From: Psychrobacillus sp. NEAU-3TGS | GTDB taxonomy: Bacteria > Bacillota > Bacilli > Bacillales_A > Planococcaceae | Assembly: GCF_029955155.1 (NCBI RefSeq) | Contig: NZ_JAPNOZ010000012.1 | Span: 1,061,753-1,125,752 of the forward strand | DNA: 64,000 bases | Direction of reading: 5' to 3' | Shown here: piece by piece, positions 53,128 to 63,932 of the stretch | How positions within the stretch are numbered: position 1 is the stretch's first letter | Layout: every line of letters begins with the position of its first letter | The notes under the pieces: model-generated | The model's input: the letters and a program-made list of their open reading frames with translations, nothing else | Databases searched by the model: none | Told to the model about the DNA's origin: nothing | Program-made: the position numbers and the translations under genes

Positions 53128-54147
53128 TTAGTCTTTCATCTTCGGATCAAATGCATCACGTAAACCATCACCAAGTAAGTTAAATGCAATCATTAACAAA
53201 CTTAAAATAATCGATGGATACAATAAAATGTGCGGTTGGAAGCGAATTACTTTATACCCATCATTAATAAGTGTACCCAAAGACGCATCTGGTGCCTGAA
53301 GTCCTAATCCGATAAAACTTAGAAAGGCTTCAAAGAAAATCGCCGTTGGAATGGTAAACATTGTATTAATAATGATTACCCCTAAGATATTCGGTAAAAT
53401 ATGCTTGGATATGATACGTCCATTACCCGCACCCAAAGTTCGTGAAGCAAGCACAAATTCTTGGTTCTTAAATTTCAAAACCTGCCCTCGGGCAATACGT
53501 GACATACCGATCCAACCAGTGAGCGTAATCGCAATAACTATCGCTATGACACCTGGTTCCATAACTAATAACATCAAAATTACGATAACTAATGTAGGAA
53601 TACCATATAGTATTTCAACAATACGTTGCATTATATCGTCGGTACGACCGCCGTAGTAACCAGAAATACCACCATATGCGACACCAATAACCATGTCTAT
53701 TACCGCTGCTACAAAAGCGATTAATAATGATATTTGCGTACCTTCCCAAGCTCTTGAGAACATGTCTCGTCCTAATCCATCCGTACCAAACCAATAATAC
53801 GTATCTACTTTTTTCATTTCATATAAATCTACTTCTTTACCTGCTAAAGTACCAACACCATCGAAGATTCCTAGTTTCTCCAGTCCAGGAACTTTTGGAG
53901 GTAGGTTGGCATGTGTAATCGTTTGCGTCTCAGCATCATGGGGACTAACCATCGGTCCCACAAATGCCATAATAATGATAAACAATAATATAAATATGCT
54001 TGCAATAGCAGCCTTGTTCTTGCGAATTCGTAACCAAGCATCCTGCCAAAAACTCAAAGACGGTTTCGTAATTCTTTCTGCATGACTACTATCGATATGA
54101 ACTCTTTCAAAAGATTCAGCAGGTATTTTTTTAATATCTAAACTCAT
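53128..54147 (-). CDS. oppC: Oligopeptide ABC transporter permease OppC
   Basis: 339 residues. A cytoplasmic N-terminal tail and helix 1 (AIASIFILLFIIIMAFVG) are followed by an OppC-type extracytoplasmic loop and the binding-protein-dependent permease EAA motif (ASRTLGAGNGRIISKHILPN). Ends GDGLRDAFDPKMKD as typical for OppC. Overlaps oppB by one base. Confidence 0.93.
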   Translation of the reverse strand: MSLDIKKIPAESFERVHIDSSHAERITKPSLSFWQDAWLRIRKNKAAIASIFILLFIIIMAFVGPMVSPHDAETQTITHANLPPKVPGLEKLGIFDGVGTLAGKEVDLYEMKKVDTYYWFGTDGLGRDMFSRAWEGTQISLLIAFVAAVIDMVIGVAYGGISGYYGGRTDDIMQRIVEILYGIPTLVIVILMLLVMEPGVIAIVIAITLTGWIGMSRIARGQVLKFKNQEFVLASRTLGAGNGRIISKHILPNILGVIIINTMFTIPTAIFFEAFLSFIGLGLQAPDASLGTLINDGYKVIRFQPHILLYPSIILSLLMIAFNLLGDGLRDAFDPKMKD

Positions 54148-55079
54148 TATTTACTACCTCCTGATAAACGAATACGAGGGTCAATTATTCCATAAAGGAC
54201 GTCTACTACGAATATTATGACAATTAACAATACAGAGTAAAATAATGTTGTTCCCATAATAATCGAGAAGTCATTAGACGTAATCGCTTTAACAAATTGT
54301 TCCCCGATACCCGGTATTGCAAAGATTTGTTCAATTACAAGCGAGCCTGTAACTAAACCAGCAGCAAGCGGTCCTAAAACAGTGACAAGTGGAATTAATG
54401 CATTACGGAAAGCATGCTTGAATGCAATTTCAAATCCGCTAGCCCCTTTAGATTTTGCTAAAGTAATGTAATCTGAACTCAACACTTCAATCATTTCTGT
54501 TCGGATAAATCGAGATGCTGTTGCAAGTGGCCCCATTGCTAATGCAACAGAAGGCAATATGCTCGACATCCAACCATCTTTCCATAAGCCTACAGGGAAG
54601 AGACCCCATTCAACTGCTAACCAATATTGAAGCAATGTTGCAAAAACGAAAGATGGAATAGAAATACCGATGATAGCTATTAACGTACTACCATAATCCC
54701 ATACAGTATTCTGCCTTAATGCTGCAATCATACCTAACAAAATACCTATAGCTACACCTAGAATCAAACCTTGTGTTCCAATTAAAACAGATGGTCCTAA
54801 ACGGTTCATGATTAATTCTGTTACACTGGCATTTTTAAACTGGAATGAGTTACCTAAGTCACCTTTAGCCAAGTTGAGCATATATTTTGCGTACTGCACA
54901 GGAACTGGTTCATCTAATCCATATTTCGCTTCCACCATCGCAAGTTGTGAAGGGGATAGTTTTGGAGCAGAGCTAATCGGGGATCCTGGAAGCGCCTTCA
55001 TTAAGAAAAATGTTGCTGACGCAATCAAGAAAAGGGTAATAAACATATAAACGATACGTCGAATCATATATTTTGTCAT
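54147..55079 (-). CDS. oppB: Oligopeptide ABC transporter permease OppB
   Basis: 310 residues: N-terminal helix (RRIVYMFITLFLIASATFFL) with MKALPGSP, the EAA loop AKSKGASGFEIAFKHAFRNALIP and C-terminal DVLYGIIDPRIRLS. Pairs with OppC in the membrane pore. Preceded by a 198-base gap containing a hairpin that separates it from oppA. Confidence 0.93.
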   Translation of the reverse strand: MTKYMIRRIVYMFITLFLIASATFFLMKALPGSPISSAPKLSPSQLAMVEAKYGLDEPVPVQYAKYMLNLAKGDLGNSFQFKNASVTELIMNRLGPSVLIGTQGLILGVAIGILLGMIAALRQNTVWDYGSTLIAIIGISIPSFVFATLLQYWLAVEWGLFPVGLWKDGWMSSILPSVALAMGPLATASRFIRTEMIEVLSSDYITLAKSKGASGFEIAFKHAFRNALIPLVTVLGPLAAGLVTGSLVIEQIFAIPGIGEQFVKAITSNDFSIIMGTTLFYSVLLIVIIFVVDVLYGIIDPRIRLSGGSK

Positions 55080-55210
55080 CTTTGCACCTCCTAAATAATA
55101 TATTTCTATAATTTTAAAACTCTACTAGTATATATAAACAGATAAACTCTATTATTGTCAAAACTAAATTTAAAAAATAAAATATTTCGTGAATTCTGAT
55201 TCATTTAAAA

Positions 55211-55248
55211 AGAGAGTATATGGCCCCAAATGGATACCATATACTCTC
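55211..55248 (-). terminator. Attenuating hairpin between oppA and oppB
   Basis: GAGAGTATATGG and CCATATACTCTC form a perfect 12-bp stem followed by T5 on the minus strand. In an operon this would let oppA, the binding protein, be made in excess over the permease genes. Confidence 0.7.
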
Positions 55249-55277
55249 AATCTATGTGATTTTAAACATTCACTAAA

Positions 55278-56990
55278 TTAGTTTTTACCTTCGATATAAG
55301 CCCATTTGTAGCTATAGTCTCCACCGAATGGGTGAGCAACAATACCTTTAACATATGGTTTTTGAAGGAACATTAATCCACGTTGGTAAATTGGTCCGAT
55401 TCCGAAATCTTCATCAATCAGAAGTTTTTCAGCATCAGCAAGTGCTTGCCAACGAGCTTCTGGATCTTGAGCTAATTCATTAACAGAAGAAGTTACAAGT
55501 TTATCGTATTCTGGGTTAGAATAAGACATTTGGTTATTACCGCCGCCAGTTAACCATAAGTTCATGAATGTATAAGGATCTTGGTAGTCAGGTCCCCATC
55601 CAGCAATTTGCATTTCATAATCTTGGTTTGTGTCAAGATCTAGACGTACGTTAAATGGAACTTCTTTCAATTTAACAGTTAAACCTGGTAGGTTTGTTTC
55701 TAATTGATTTTTTAGGTATTCACCCATTTTTTTAGCTGACTCAGTATCTCCGTTTAGAAGTTCGATCTCTAATTCAGAAACTCCTAGTTCAGATAAACCT
55801 TTATCAAATGCAGCTTTTGCTTCTTCTGCATTGAATTCAGCCATGTCTCCGTTAACGTCACGGAAATCATTTGCATCTTCATCGAAAGTAAAGTCTTTTG
55901 GTACTAAGTAGTTAGCTGGTACAGAACCATTAGCTAAAACTACATCTACTAAATCTTGTTTATTGAAACCTTTAGACATTGCTTCACGAATATTTACGTT
56001 AGCAAGTGGAGTTTTTTCTCCAAGGCGTTCTTGATTGTATTTGAAATAGAATACAGATGTTTCTGATTCGTTAATTAGTTCTGGATCAGCAGCATATTGC
56101 ATTGCAAATTCACCAGTAAGTCCAGCACGGTCTTTTTGACCTTCCGTATACAAGTTTACAGCTGTACCTGGTTCTTTAACAACATCATAGTTAATTTCAG
56201 TTAATTTTACAGTGTCTTTATCCCAGTACTCTTCGTTTTTAAGTAGTTGCCAAGATAATCCTGTTCCATCCCAATTAGCAAGTGTAAATGGTCCGTTGTA
56301 TAAAAGTGCTTCAGAATTTTTCGCATAGTTTTCACCTTGCGCTGTAACGAATTCTTCTTTTTGTGGTAAGAATGTTCCAAATGACATAAGTGATAAGAAA
56401 TAAGGTGTTGGTTTTTCAAGTGTTACTTCTAATGTTTTTTCATCAACAGCTTTTACACCTAATTCAGTGTACTCAGCAGAACCTTCCATAATTGCAGTAG
56501 CGTTTTTAATAACGCCATCCATCATATATGGACCGTACTCAGATGCAGTATCTGGGTTCATAGCACGTTTCCATGCAAATTCAAAGTCATTCGCAGTTAC
56601 TGGAGAGCCATCAGACCATTTAGCATCACGTAATTTAAATGTGTAAACTAAACCGTCTTCAGAAACTGTTGGTTCACCTTCAGAAATTGCAGGCTCAGCA
56701 ACGTTATCTTGATTTAAACGGTATAAACCTTCATTTACGTTGTTAAGTAGATCAAATCCAACCGCATCTGTTACTAAAGCAGAATCCATTGTTGGAATCT
56801 CAGCAGTCATGATTAAGTTAAGAACTTGTTCCTCGTCAGTTGCTACTTCTTCTGTTGTTGCATCTTTTTCTTTATCTGTTGTGTCTGTAGTTGTTTCAGT
56901 GCCTTCTTCTTTATCGCCGCCACAAGCAGCTAAGAAAAGAGCAACAACTAACATTAGGCTTAAAAGCCAAGCAAACTTGCTATTCTTCAA
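55278..56990 (-). CDS. oppA: Oligopeptide-binding lipoprotein OppA
   Basis: 570 residues. Lipobox LAAC at residues 20-23, an acidic Thr/Glu/Asp linker, then an SBP_bac_5 domain (VYTFKLRDAKWSDGSPVTANDFEFAWKR, YLSLMSFGTFLPQ, MQIAGWGPDYQDPYTFMN). It is the extracellular peptide receptor and first gene of the operon. A -10 TATAAT on the minus strand (57038-57043) is the likeliest promoter, with a poor -35. Confidence 0.93.
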   Translation of the reverse strand: MKNSKFAWLLSLMLVVALFLAACGGDKEEGTETTTDTTDKEKDATTEEVATDEEQVLNLIMTAEIPTMDSALVTDAVGFDLLNNVNEGLYRLNQDNVAEPAISEGEPTVSEDGLVYTFKLRDAKWSDGSPVTANDFEFAWKRAMNPDTASEYGPYMMDGVIKNATAIMEGSAEYTELGVKAVDEKTLEVTLEKPTPYFLSLMSFGTFLPQKEEFVTAQGENYAKNSEALLYNGPFTLANWDGTGLSWQLLKNEEYWDKDTVKLTEINYDVVKEPGTAVNLYTEGQKDRAGLTGEFAMQYAADPELINESETSVFYFKYNQERLGEKTPLANVNIREAMSKGFNKQDLVDVVLANGSVPANYLVPKDFTFDEDANDFRDVNGDMAEFNAEEAKAAFDKGLSELGVSELEIELLNGDTESAKKMGEYLKNQLETNLPGLTVKLKEVPFNVRLDLDTNQDYEMQIAGWGPDYQDPYTFMNLWLTGGGNNQMSYSNPEYDKLVTSSVNELAQDPEARWQALADAEKLLIDEDFGIGPIYQRGLMFLQKPYVKGIVAHPFGGDYSYKWAYIEGKN

Positions 56991-57227
56991 AAGAATAACC
57001 CCCTTTTAAATTGTCTGAAAAATTCATTACAATAATTATTATACATTTTCAGAGAAACTTGTACAGGTTTTTCGAGAATATTTTTACAAAATAGTAACAA
57101 AATCATTACATAGACCTAACATTTGAGAATCATTGGTAATTAATTTGTTCATTTCTGACATTTTGAATTGTCTAATTTTTGATTATTTTAAGTGAATCTT
57201 CTATAATTTATTTGGTCGAGGTGAATT

Positions 57228-57572
57228 ATGAAGAGAAAAGTTATTTATTTTTTAGCAGCACAGCTTATAATTTTTATACTTATGTTCTTCACATACGGTT
57301 CTTTTTCGCTCAGTTCTTATATAAATATTTCCTTTTATATTGGAGGATCTATTACATTTCTTGGGCTAATGACGTATGTAGTTGCTGGTGGATTTTTCGA
57401 TCTTTTTGTGACAAGCACACGAAAAGTGTTTACACCTAAGCACATGAAGAAAACAGCAAATGAAATGCGGATGCCATCCGAAATCTTATCGTTTCCTTAT
57501 AAGCCGATCGTCTATTTAGGCTTGAGCTGTCTAGTTTGTATGGGCATTGCTTTAGTTGTTTATTATGCTTGA
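57228..57572 (+). CDS. DUF3899 membrane protein
   Basis: 114 residues with three membrane helices. The region between the second and third contains the family stretch GGFFDLFVTSTRKVF, and the last helix ends LVVYYA. DUF3899 proteins are common in Bacillales with no known function. ATG with CGAGGTGAA upstream. It is divergent from oppA and just before the T-box of trpS. Confidence 0.75.
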   Translation: MKRKVIYFLAAQLIIFILMFFTYGSFSLSSYINISFYIGGSITFLGLMTYVVAGGFFDLFVTSTRKVFTPKHMKKTANEMRMPSEILSFPYKPIVYLGLSCLVCMGIALVVYYA

Positions 57573-57614
57573 TTTTTGCGTTTCTTCTATAATATAATTA
57601 TCAAAACAAAATAA

Positions 57615-57850
57615 TTGAGCTTTGACGAAGAAAAGTACATTTAATCCGGTATGACAAGAGATTCTGTGGTCGGTGCAAACAGAACATACGGTAAATGGAA
57701 TGGGCTTCCGAGCAGTTTATGTGAAACTTGTAGTAGCATAGACCGTGTCCTTCACGTTATGAAGAAGAGTGGCTAATTATTTTAGCAAGCTGGGTGGTAC
57801 CACGGATTTTACATCATTCGTCCCTTTTTAGGGATGCATGATGTTTTTTT
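57615..57850 (+). promoter_or_regulatory. T-box leader controlling trpS
   Basis: The conserved T-box sequence AGCTGGGTGGTACCACGG (57788-57805) is followed by the terminator ACATCAT/ATGATGT with T7 (57811-57850), with a long structured 5' domain before it. The TGG at 57696-57698, in GTAAATGGAATGGG, is the likely specifier triplet and fits tRNA-Trp. Uncharged tRNA binding would form the antiterminator and switch on trpS. A promoter TTGATT-18-TATAAT lies at 57569-57598. Confidence 0.9.
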
Positions 57851-57899
57851 ATTTTCTTCAGTGGAAATATCCTTCTGAAGAAAGTAAATGGATTAATAA

Positions 57900-59083
<1,184 letters not shown>

Positions 59084-59103
59084 ATCCTTCTTAAACCATA
59101 TGA

Positions 59104-59141
59104 AAAACCGTTCCTAAACTTTCGTTTAGGAACGGTTTTTT
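59104..59141. terminator. Bidirectional terminator between trpS and the second peptide operon
   Basis: AAAACCGTTCCTAAAC and GTTTAGGAACGGTTTT with a 4-base loop and T7. Confidence 0.85.
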
Positions 59142-59147
59142 TATAAA

Positions 59148-61013
59148 TTATTTTGTAGATTTAACTGCAGTGTCTGATACTAATTCAATATCTTGTAATT
59201 CAGTTGGATTAGCATAATCGATATTCCAGTTTTTCACGCGTTTGTTTACTGGTACTAACTCATAACGGTACATAGTTGGAATAATTGGCGCTTGCTCAGC
59301 CATATATTCTTGCCATGCGCGGAATTGTTCCGCACGGTAATCAGCATCAAATGCTTTTGGTGAGTCGATATTTGTTAGTGTTTCCTCTAAGAAATCAGAA
59401 GAGTAACGGCTGAAATTATATTCTGCTGTTTTAGAATATAAACCTGCTGGAGATGGGTTTGTTCCAGTGCCCCATGCAGCCATGAAAATATCAATTTCTG
59501 GATCATCTGCTTGAACTTTATCATAGAAGCTGTTGAATTCGATTGTACGTCCTGTTGTTAACGTTACATTTAAGCCAACATCTTTCCAGTTTTGAATATA
59601 GAATTGTGTAATATCTTCTGCAACGTCATCGCCTGACATCGTTGCAAATTTAATTTCAAATGGCTTGCCTTCTTTATCCTCACGGATTCCATCGCCATCC
59701 ACATCTTTGAAACCAGCTTCGTCTAATAATGCAGCTGCTTTATCTGGATCATACGTATATCCTTCTAATGAATCATCATAGAAAGATGCAAATACTGGTG
59801 GGATTAGTGAGTTTGCACGTTCACGTAAGTTATTATAGAAAACTTCTGCAACTTGCTCTACATCAAGTGCATATCCCATTGCTTGACGTAATTTTACGTC
59901 TCCCATTTTTGAACCTTCTACGTCTGTTACTACAACACTATTATCATAATCGTATTTCCCTAGCTTGAAACCAAGGTAAGAGTAGTAAAGCTCTTGACGA
60001 CCTAAGATATCGATATTATCAAAGTCTTTTACTTCTTCCATTTTAGAAGCATTAAAAGAGATAGCTACATCATATTCTCCTTGTTGTAAAGCAACTGAAA
60101 TTGAGCTTGTTGGTACAACTTTAATTAAAACTCCATCTAACTTTGGTTTTCCTTTCCAGTAGTTTTCATTTGCAACTAACTGAACAGATTCTCCTGGTAC
60201 AATCTTGTCAATGATAAATGCACCTAATGTAACTGGGTTTTTACGAACTGCGTCAGATTCTACTAACTCTGCAACAGGGATATCTTTAACAATATGACTT
60301 GGTTCTGCGTAAGTCCAGATTCCATCTCCACCACTAAAGATAGCTGGAGATAATTTATTGAATGAAATTTCTAATGTTGTTTCATCTAATTTTTTAAGAC
60401 CTGAGATTGTATCTGCTTTACCATCATGGTACTCAACAGCACCAACAATGTTTTGGAAATCTACGTCATAACGAACACCTGTGTAATCTTTATGACCAAT
60501 GATTAAGTAAGGTTGGATTAAGTCTTCGATTTTCAATGGTTCACCATCAGACCATTTTACGCCTTCACGGATTTTTACTAATACTTTATTGTTGTCTTGA
60601 TCTACTTCAATACTAGCAATACCTTCATCAGTTAATAAGAAATCTCCATCTGTTTCGAAAAGAGAGTTTGATGCATACGCTAAAATTTCCGCATCATAAG
60701 CGTCTTCATACAATACATATGAAAAAATACCTTGGAAAGGCTCATCCTTAGACATAGCAACTTTTAAAGTACCACCAGAAATTGCGTCTCCTTCGTTTTC
60801 AACAGATAATGGGAATAATGCATCTGAATCTTCTGCAGCTGGTTCTTCTGCATCTTCCTCAGTACCTTCTTCATTACCTTCACTCTTAGTCGTATCTTCT
60901 GTTTTTGTTCCTTCATTAGTACTACTAGTTTCTTTCTCATCACCGGTACAAGCAGCAAGTACAAGCATAAATGCAAGTAGCAATGCCAGCAATCCCCAAA
61001 GCTTTTTACTCAT
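59148..61013 (-). CDS. appA: Oligopeptide-binding lipoprotein of the second (App-like) transporter
   Basis: 621 residues. The start MSKKLWGLLALLLAFMLVLAAC, lipobox LAAC, is set by AAGGAGG; upstream ORF codons are unsupported. An acidic linker precedes an SBP_bac_5 domain (VLVKIREGVKWSDGEPLKIEDL, LRQAMGYALDVEQVAEVFY, DIFMAAWGTGTNPSP). It is the last gene of an operon read D-F-B-C-A, whereas B. subtilis app is D-F-A-B-C. The name follows position by trpS and operon type, and is tentative. Confidence 0.85.
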   Translation of the reverse strand: MSKKLWGLLALLLAFMLVLAACTGDEKETSSTNEGTKTEDTTKSEGNEEGTEEDAEEPAAEDSDALFPLSVENEGDAISGGTLKVAMSKDEPFQGIFSYVLYEDAYDAEILAYASNSLFETDGDFLLTDEGIASIEVDQDNNKVLVKIREGVKWSDGEPLKIEDLIQPYLIIGHKDYTGVRYDVDFQNIVGAVEYHDGKADTISGLKKLDETTLEISFNKLSPAIFSGGDGIWTYAEPSHIVKDIPVAELVESDAVRKNPVTLGAFIIDKIVPGESVQLVANENYWKGKPKLDGVLIKVVPTSSISVALQQGEYDVAISFNASKMEEVKDFDNIDILGRQELYYSYLGFKLGKYDYDNSVVVTDVEGSKMGDVKLRQAMGYALDVEQVAEVFYNNLRERANSLIPPVFASFYDDSLEGYTYDPDKAAALLDEAGFKDVDGDGIREDKEGKPFEIKFATMSGDDVAEDITQFYIQNWKDVGLNVTLTTGRTIEFNSFYDKVQADDPEIDIFMAAWGTGTNPSPAGLYSKTAEYNFSRYSSDFLEETLTNIDSPKAFDADYRAEQFRAWQEYMAEQAPIIPTMYRYELVPVNKRVKNWNIDYANPTELQDIELVSDTAVKSTK

Positions 61014-61083
61014 TTCCTTTTCCTCCTTTTTACTCTCTATTTTCATATATATCAAACGTCCATGCGTTTAATACCAAAAACAG

Positions 61084-61989
61084 TTATCCTAAACGTTGTT
61101 TCGCGTCTGCCGAACGGCGTAGCGCCTGCCCTACGTAGTTTATCCCCAACATCATTAGCAAGATAAAGAGCGATGCAGGTAACCAAACCCACCACTTATC
61201 CTGTAATACAAGTGGGTTATTTGCATAGCTTATAAGGGTTCCTAGACTTGGGGTCTGTGGGGGCAATCCAAATCCAAGATAAGTTAACCCTGTTTCAATC
61301 CCTACATTTCCTGCAAAATTTAATGTCAATTCTACGATTAATATGGAACTTAAATTTGGCATAATTTCTTTGAATATGATTAAAATACCTGGGGTTCCCA
61401 TTGTTTTTGATGCATTGACATAATCCCGTCTACTCTCTGATAATGCTTTACTCCGGACAAGACGCGCAGTACTAGTCCAAAGAAATAAACTCATGATCAA
61501 AATAAATTCCTTAACCGTATATTTTGGAATAATCGTTACAAAGACGATAATTACCATTAAAGAAGGAATGGTAATAAAGAAGTCGATAATTCGCATGAAC
61601 ATGTTATCGATCCATCCTCCAAAGTATCCACAAACCAAACCAACGATTATCCCGAAAGAAACTGTTATTAAAGTGATTGCTATAGCAATAGCGATGGAAT
61701 TGCGAGCACCAGTTACTAATTGACCTAAAATATCTTTTCCACCTTGGTCAGCTCCTAGAAGGAACTTCTCTCCGGGTTCTGCATATTTATCTCGTAAACT
61801 AACACGCATTAAAGCCTCTTGATCAATAAACCATGTCCATATAAAGACACCTACTATAACTACTACTAATGAAATCAGTGAAAACATTGCCAATCTATCT
61901 TTTCTAAACTCTCTAAAAACAACTTGCATACCTGTTGGAGGAGAGTTTATTTCTTCTTTTTTAATATCAACTGTCGCTTGTTTAGCCAT
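61084..61989 (-). CDS. appC: Peptide ABC transporter permease, AppC-like
   Basis: 301 residues, OppC-type permease: helix 1 (LAMFSLISLVVVIVGVFIWTW), loop GADQGGKDILGQLVTGARNS, EAA motif ASKTMGTPGILIIFKEIMPN and C-terminal GINYVGQALRRSADAKQR. Works with the AppB-like permease upstream. Confidence 0.88.
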   Translation of the reverse strand: MAKQATVDIKKEEINSPPTGMQVVFREFRKDRLAMFSLISLVVVIVGVFIWTWFIDQEALMRVSLRDKYAEPGEKFLLGADQGGKDILGQLVTGARNSIAIAIAITLITVSFGIIVGLVCGYFGGWIDNMFMRIIDFFITIPSLMVIIVFVTIIPKYTVKEFILIMSLFLWTSTARLVRSKALSESRRDYVNASKTMGTPGILIIFKEIMPNLSSILIVELTLNFAGNVGIETGLTYLGFGLPPQTPSLGTLISYANNPLVLQDKWWVWLPASLFILLMMLGINYVGQALRRSADAKQRLG

Positions 61990-62020
61990 GTTATTTTTCT
62001 CTCCTTAACATTTAGTTGAA

Positions 62021-62983
62021 CTATTCGATCCTAATTCTTGGGTCGACAATACTCATGATGATATCGGACAGTAGACTACCTAGTAATGCTAAGAAGCCAA
62101 ATAACATAACAAGTGCAGTAATTACACTATAGTCACGTGAGACTAGTGAGGAAATAAATAACTGTCCCATTCCTGGATAACCAAAGATCGTTTCAATGAA
62201 AATAGACCCTGCTAGTAATCCAGTAATCGTAAATCCTAAAAAGGCAGCAATTGGAAGTAAGGAATTTCTAAAAATATGTCTTGAATAAACTTTGTTTACT
62301 GGAATCCCTTTACTTCGAGCAGTTCGTACATAGTCTAAAGATTTTGCATCAATAATTTCAGACCTCAAATATTGTACAACGGCAGTCGTACCTAATACCG
62401 CGGTGGTGAAAGCTGGTAACAGCATATGATATAGCTTACTCCAGAGGTATCCAACAGTTCCTGAGTCATATTTAATATCTACACTACCTACCGTTGGAAA
62501 CCAGTGTAGTTGATAACCAAATATAAATAAGAAAATCAGAGCCAAAACAAATGTTGGAATGGCATAAGTGACAAAGCTGTAAAAGACGACGATTTTATCT
62601 AGAAATGTATCTTGGTAACGTCCAGCTAAAACACCGAGCGGAATTGCTATAAGATATAATATAATTACACTTACAAGAGATAGCCAAAATGTATTTAAAG
62701 CTCGCTCTCCAATGAGTGTGGATACTTTTATTTTATACGTATAACTTTTCCCTAAATCTCCTTGTGCCGCGTTTACAATCCAGTTCACGTATTGTACATA
62801 CCAAGGATCATTTAAACCTGCAAGTTCCCGGAGTTCTTCAATTCGATTAGGATCTGTATCAGGTGTAAGCAATCCTGTAAATGGATCTCCCGGTAACTGT
62901 TTAGCCATGATAAAGATTAATAGACTTAGAACAAATAATTGGGGAATCATGATTAATACTCGTCTAACTATTGTCTTCCACAT
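62021..62983 (-). CDS. appB: Peptide ABC transporter permease, AppB-like
   Basis: 320 residues starting MWKTIVRRVLIMIPQLFVLS, OppB type: MAKQLPGDPFTGLL, EAA motif ARSKGIPVNKVYSRHIFRNSLLP and C-terminal DIIMSIVDPRIRIE. The raw ORF is 9 codons longer, but AAGGGGG with 8-base spacing marks the ATG at 62983, one base after the appF stop. Confidence 0.88.
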   Translation of the reverse strand: MWKTIVRRVLIMIPQLFVLSLLIFIMAKQLPGDPFTGLLTPDTDPNRIEELRELAGLNDPWYVQYVNWIVNAAQGDLGKSYTYKIKVSTLIGERALNTFWLSLVSVIILYLIAIPLGVLAGRYQDTFLDKIVVFYSFVTYAIPTFVLALIFLFIFGYQLHWFPTVGSVDIKYDSGTVGYLWSKLYHMLLPAFTTAVLGTTAVVQYLRSEIIDAKSLDYVRTARSKGIPVNKVYSRHIFRNSLLPIAAFLGFTITGLLAGSIFIETIFGYPGMGQLFISSLVSRDYSVITALVMLFGFLALLGSLLSDIIMSIVDPRIRIE

Positions 62984-62984
62984 A

Positions 62985-63932
62985 TTAAATGCCCCCTTTC
63001 TCGTGAGCACTCATCGCTACAAAATGTGTCATGGATAATTTTTTCAAATCGTATACTTTTCCATTTTCATCATAGTAATTTTTATGATTAGCAGCATAGT
63101 GTGATTCTACTTCGATTCGTTCCTTTTTTCGCTCTTCACGCCCTACTGGATTCACATCTGGAATCGCTGATAGTAATCGTTTTGTGTAAATATGTTGTGG
63201 ATTTGTATATATGTCTTGACGATTTCCAGATTCAACAAAGCGCCCTTTGTACATAATTGATATATGATCACACATATGCTTCACTACCCCAAGATCATGT
63301 GAGATAAATAAATAGCTCAGTCCAAATTCCTGCTGAATATCTTTCATGAAGTTTAGTACTTGTGCTTGAACGGAAAGATCTAGTGCAGATACAGGTTCAT
63401 CCGCAATTATGAGTTTTGGATTACAAGCAATTGCACGAGCAATTCCAATACGCTGCTTTTGTCCCCCAGAAAACTCATGTGGATATTTTAATTTTGCATC
63501 TTCATTCATTCCTACAATGGCAAGTAGTTCATTAATTCTACGCTTTTCCTCGTCTGGCGAAAGTTTCAAAAAGTTTCGGATCGGCTCCGCAATGATATCT
63601 TGCACCCTTTTACGAGGGTTCAAACTAGAATGAGCATCTTGGAAAATCATTTGAATATCTCGATTGTAGGAAGATCCACGCCCTCTGCGGTTATGTGTAA
63701 CATTTTCTCCTTCGTAAATAATGCTTCCAGAAGTAATTTTCTCTAACCCAATAATCGATTTACCAGTCGTCGATTTACCACACCCAGATTCACCAACTAA
63801 GCCATATGCTTTTCCTTTTTCAAATTCTAAGGAGATCCCATCTACCGCTGTTACTTGGTCTACAACTGTATTAAAAAATCCTCCACGAATTGGATAATAT
63901 ACTTTTAGGTCATTTATTTGCATAAAGCTCAT
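62985..63932 (-). CDS. appF: Peptide ABC transporter ATP-binding protein, AppF-like
   Basis: 315 residues with Walker A GESGCGKSTTGK, Q loop FQDAHSSLNPRKR, signature FSGGQKQRIGIARAI, Walker B LIIADEPVSALD and an OppF-type C-terminus (DENGKVYDLKKLSMTHFVAMS). The start overlaps the end of the upstream ATPase gene as ATGA. Confidence 0.9.
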   Translation of the reverse strand: MSFMQINDLKVYYPIRGGFFNTVVDQVTAVDGISLEFEKGKAYGLVGESGCGKSTTGKSIIGLEKITSGSIIYEGENVTHNRRGRGSSYNRDIQMIFQDAHSSLNPRKRVQDIIAEPIRNFLKLSPDEEKRRINELLAIVGMNEDAKLKYPHEFSGGQKQRIGIARAIACNPKLIIADEPVSALDLSVQAQVLNFMKDIQQEFGLSYLFISHDLGVVKHMCDHISIMYKGRFVESGNRQDIYTNPQHIYTKRLLSAIPDVNPVGREERKKERIEVESHYAANHKNYYDENGKVYDLKKLSMTHFVAMSAHEKGGI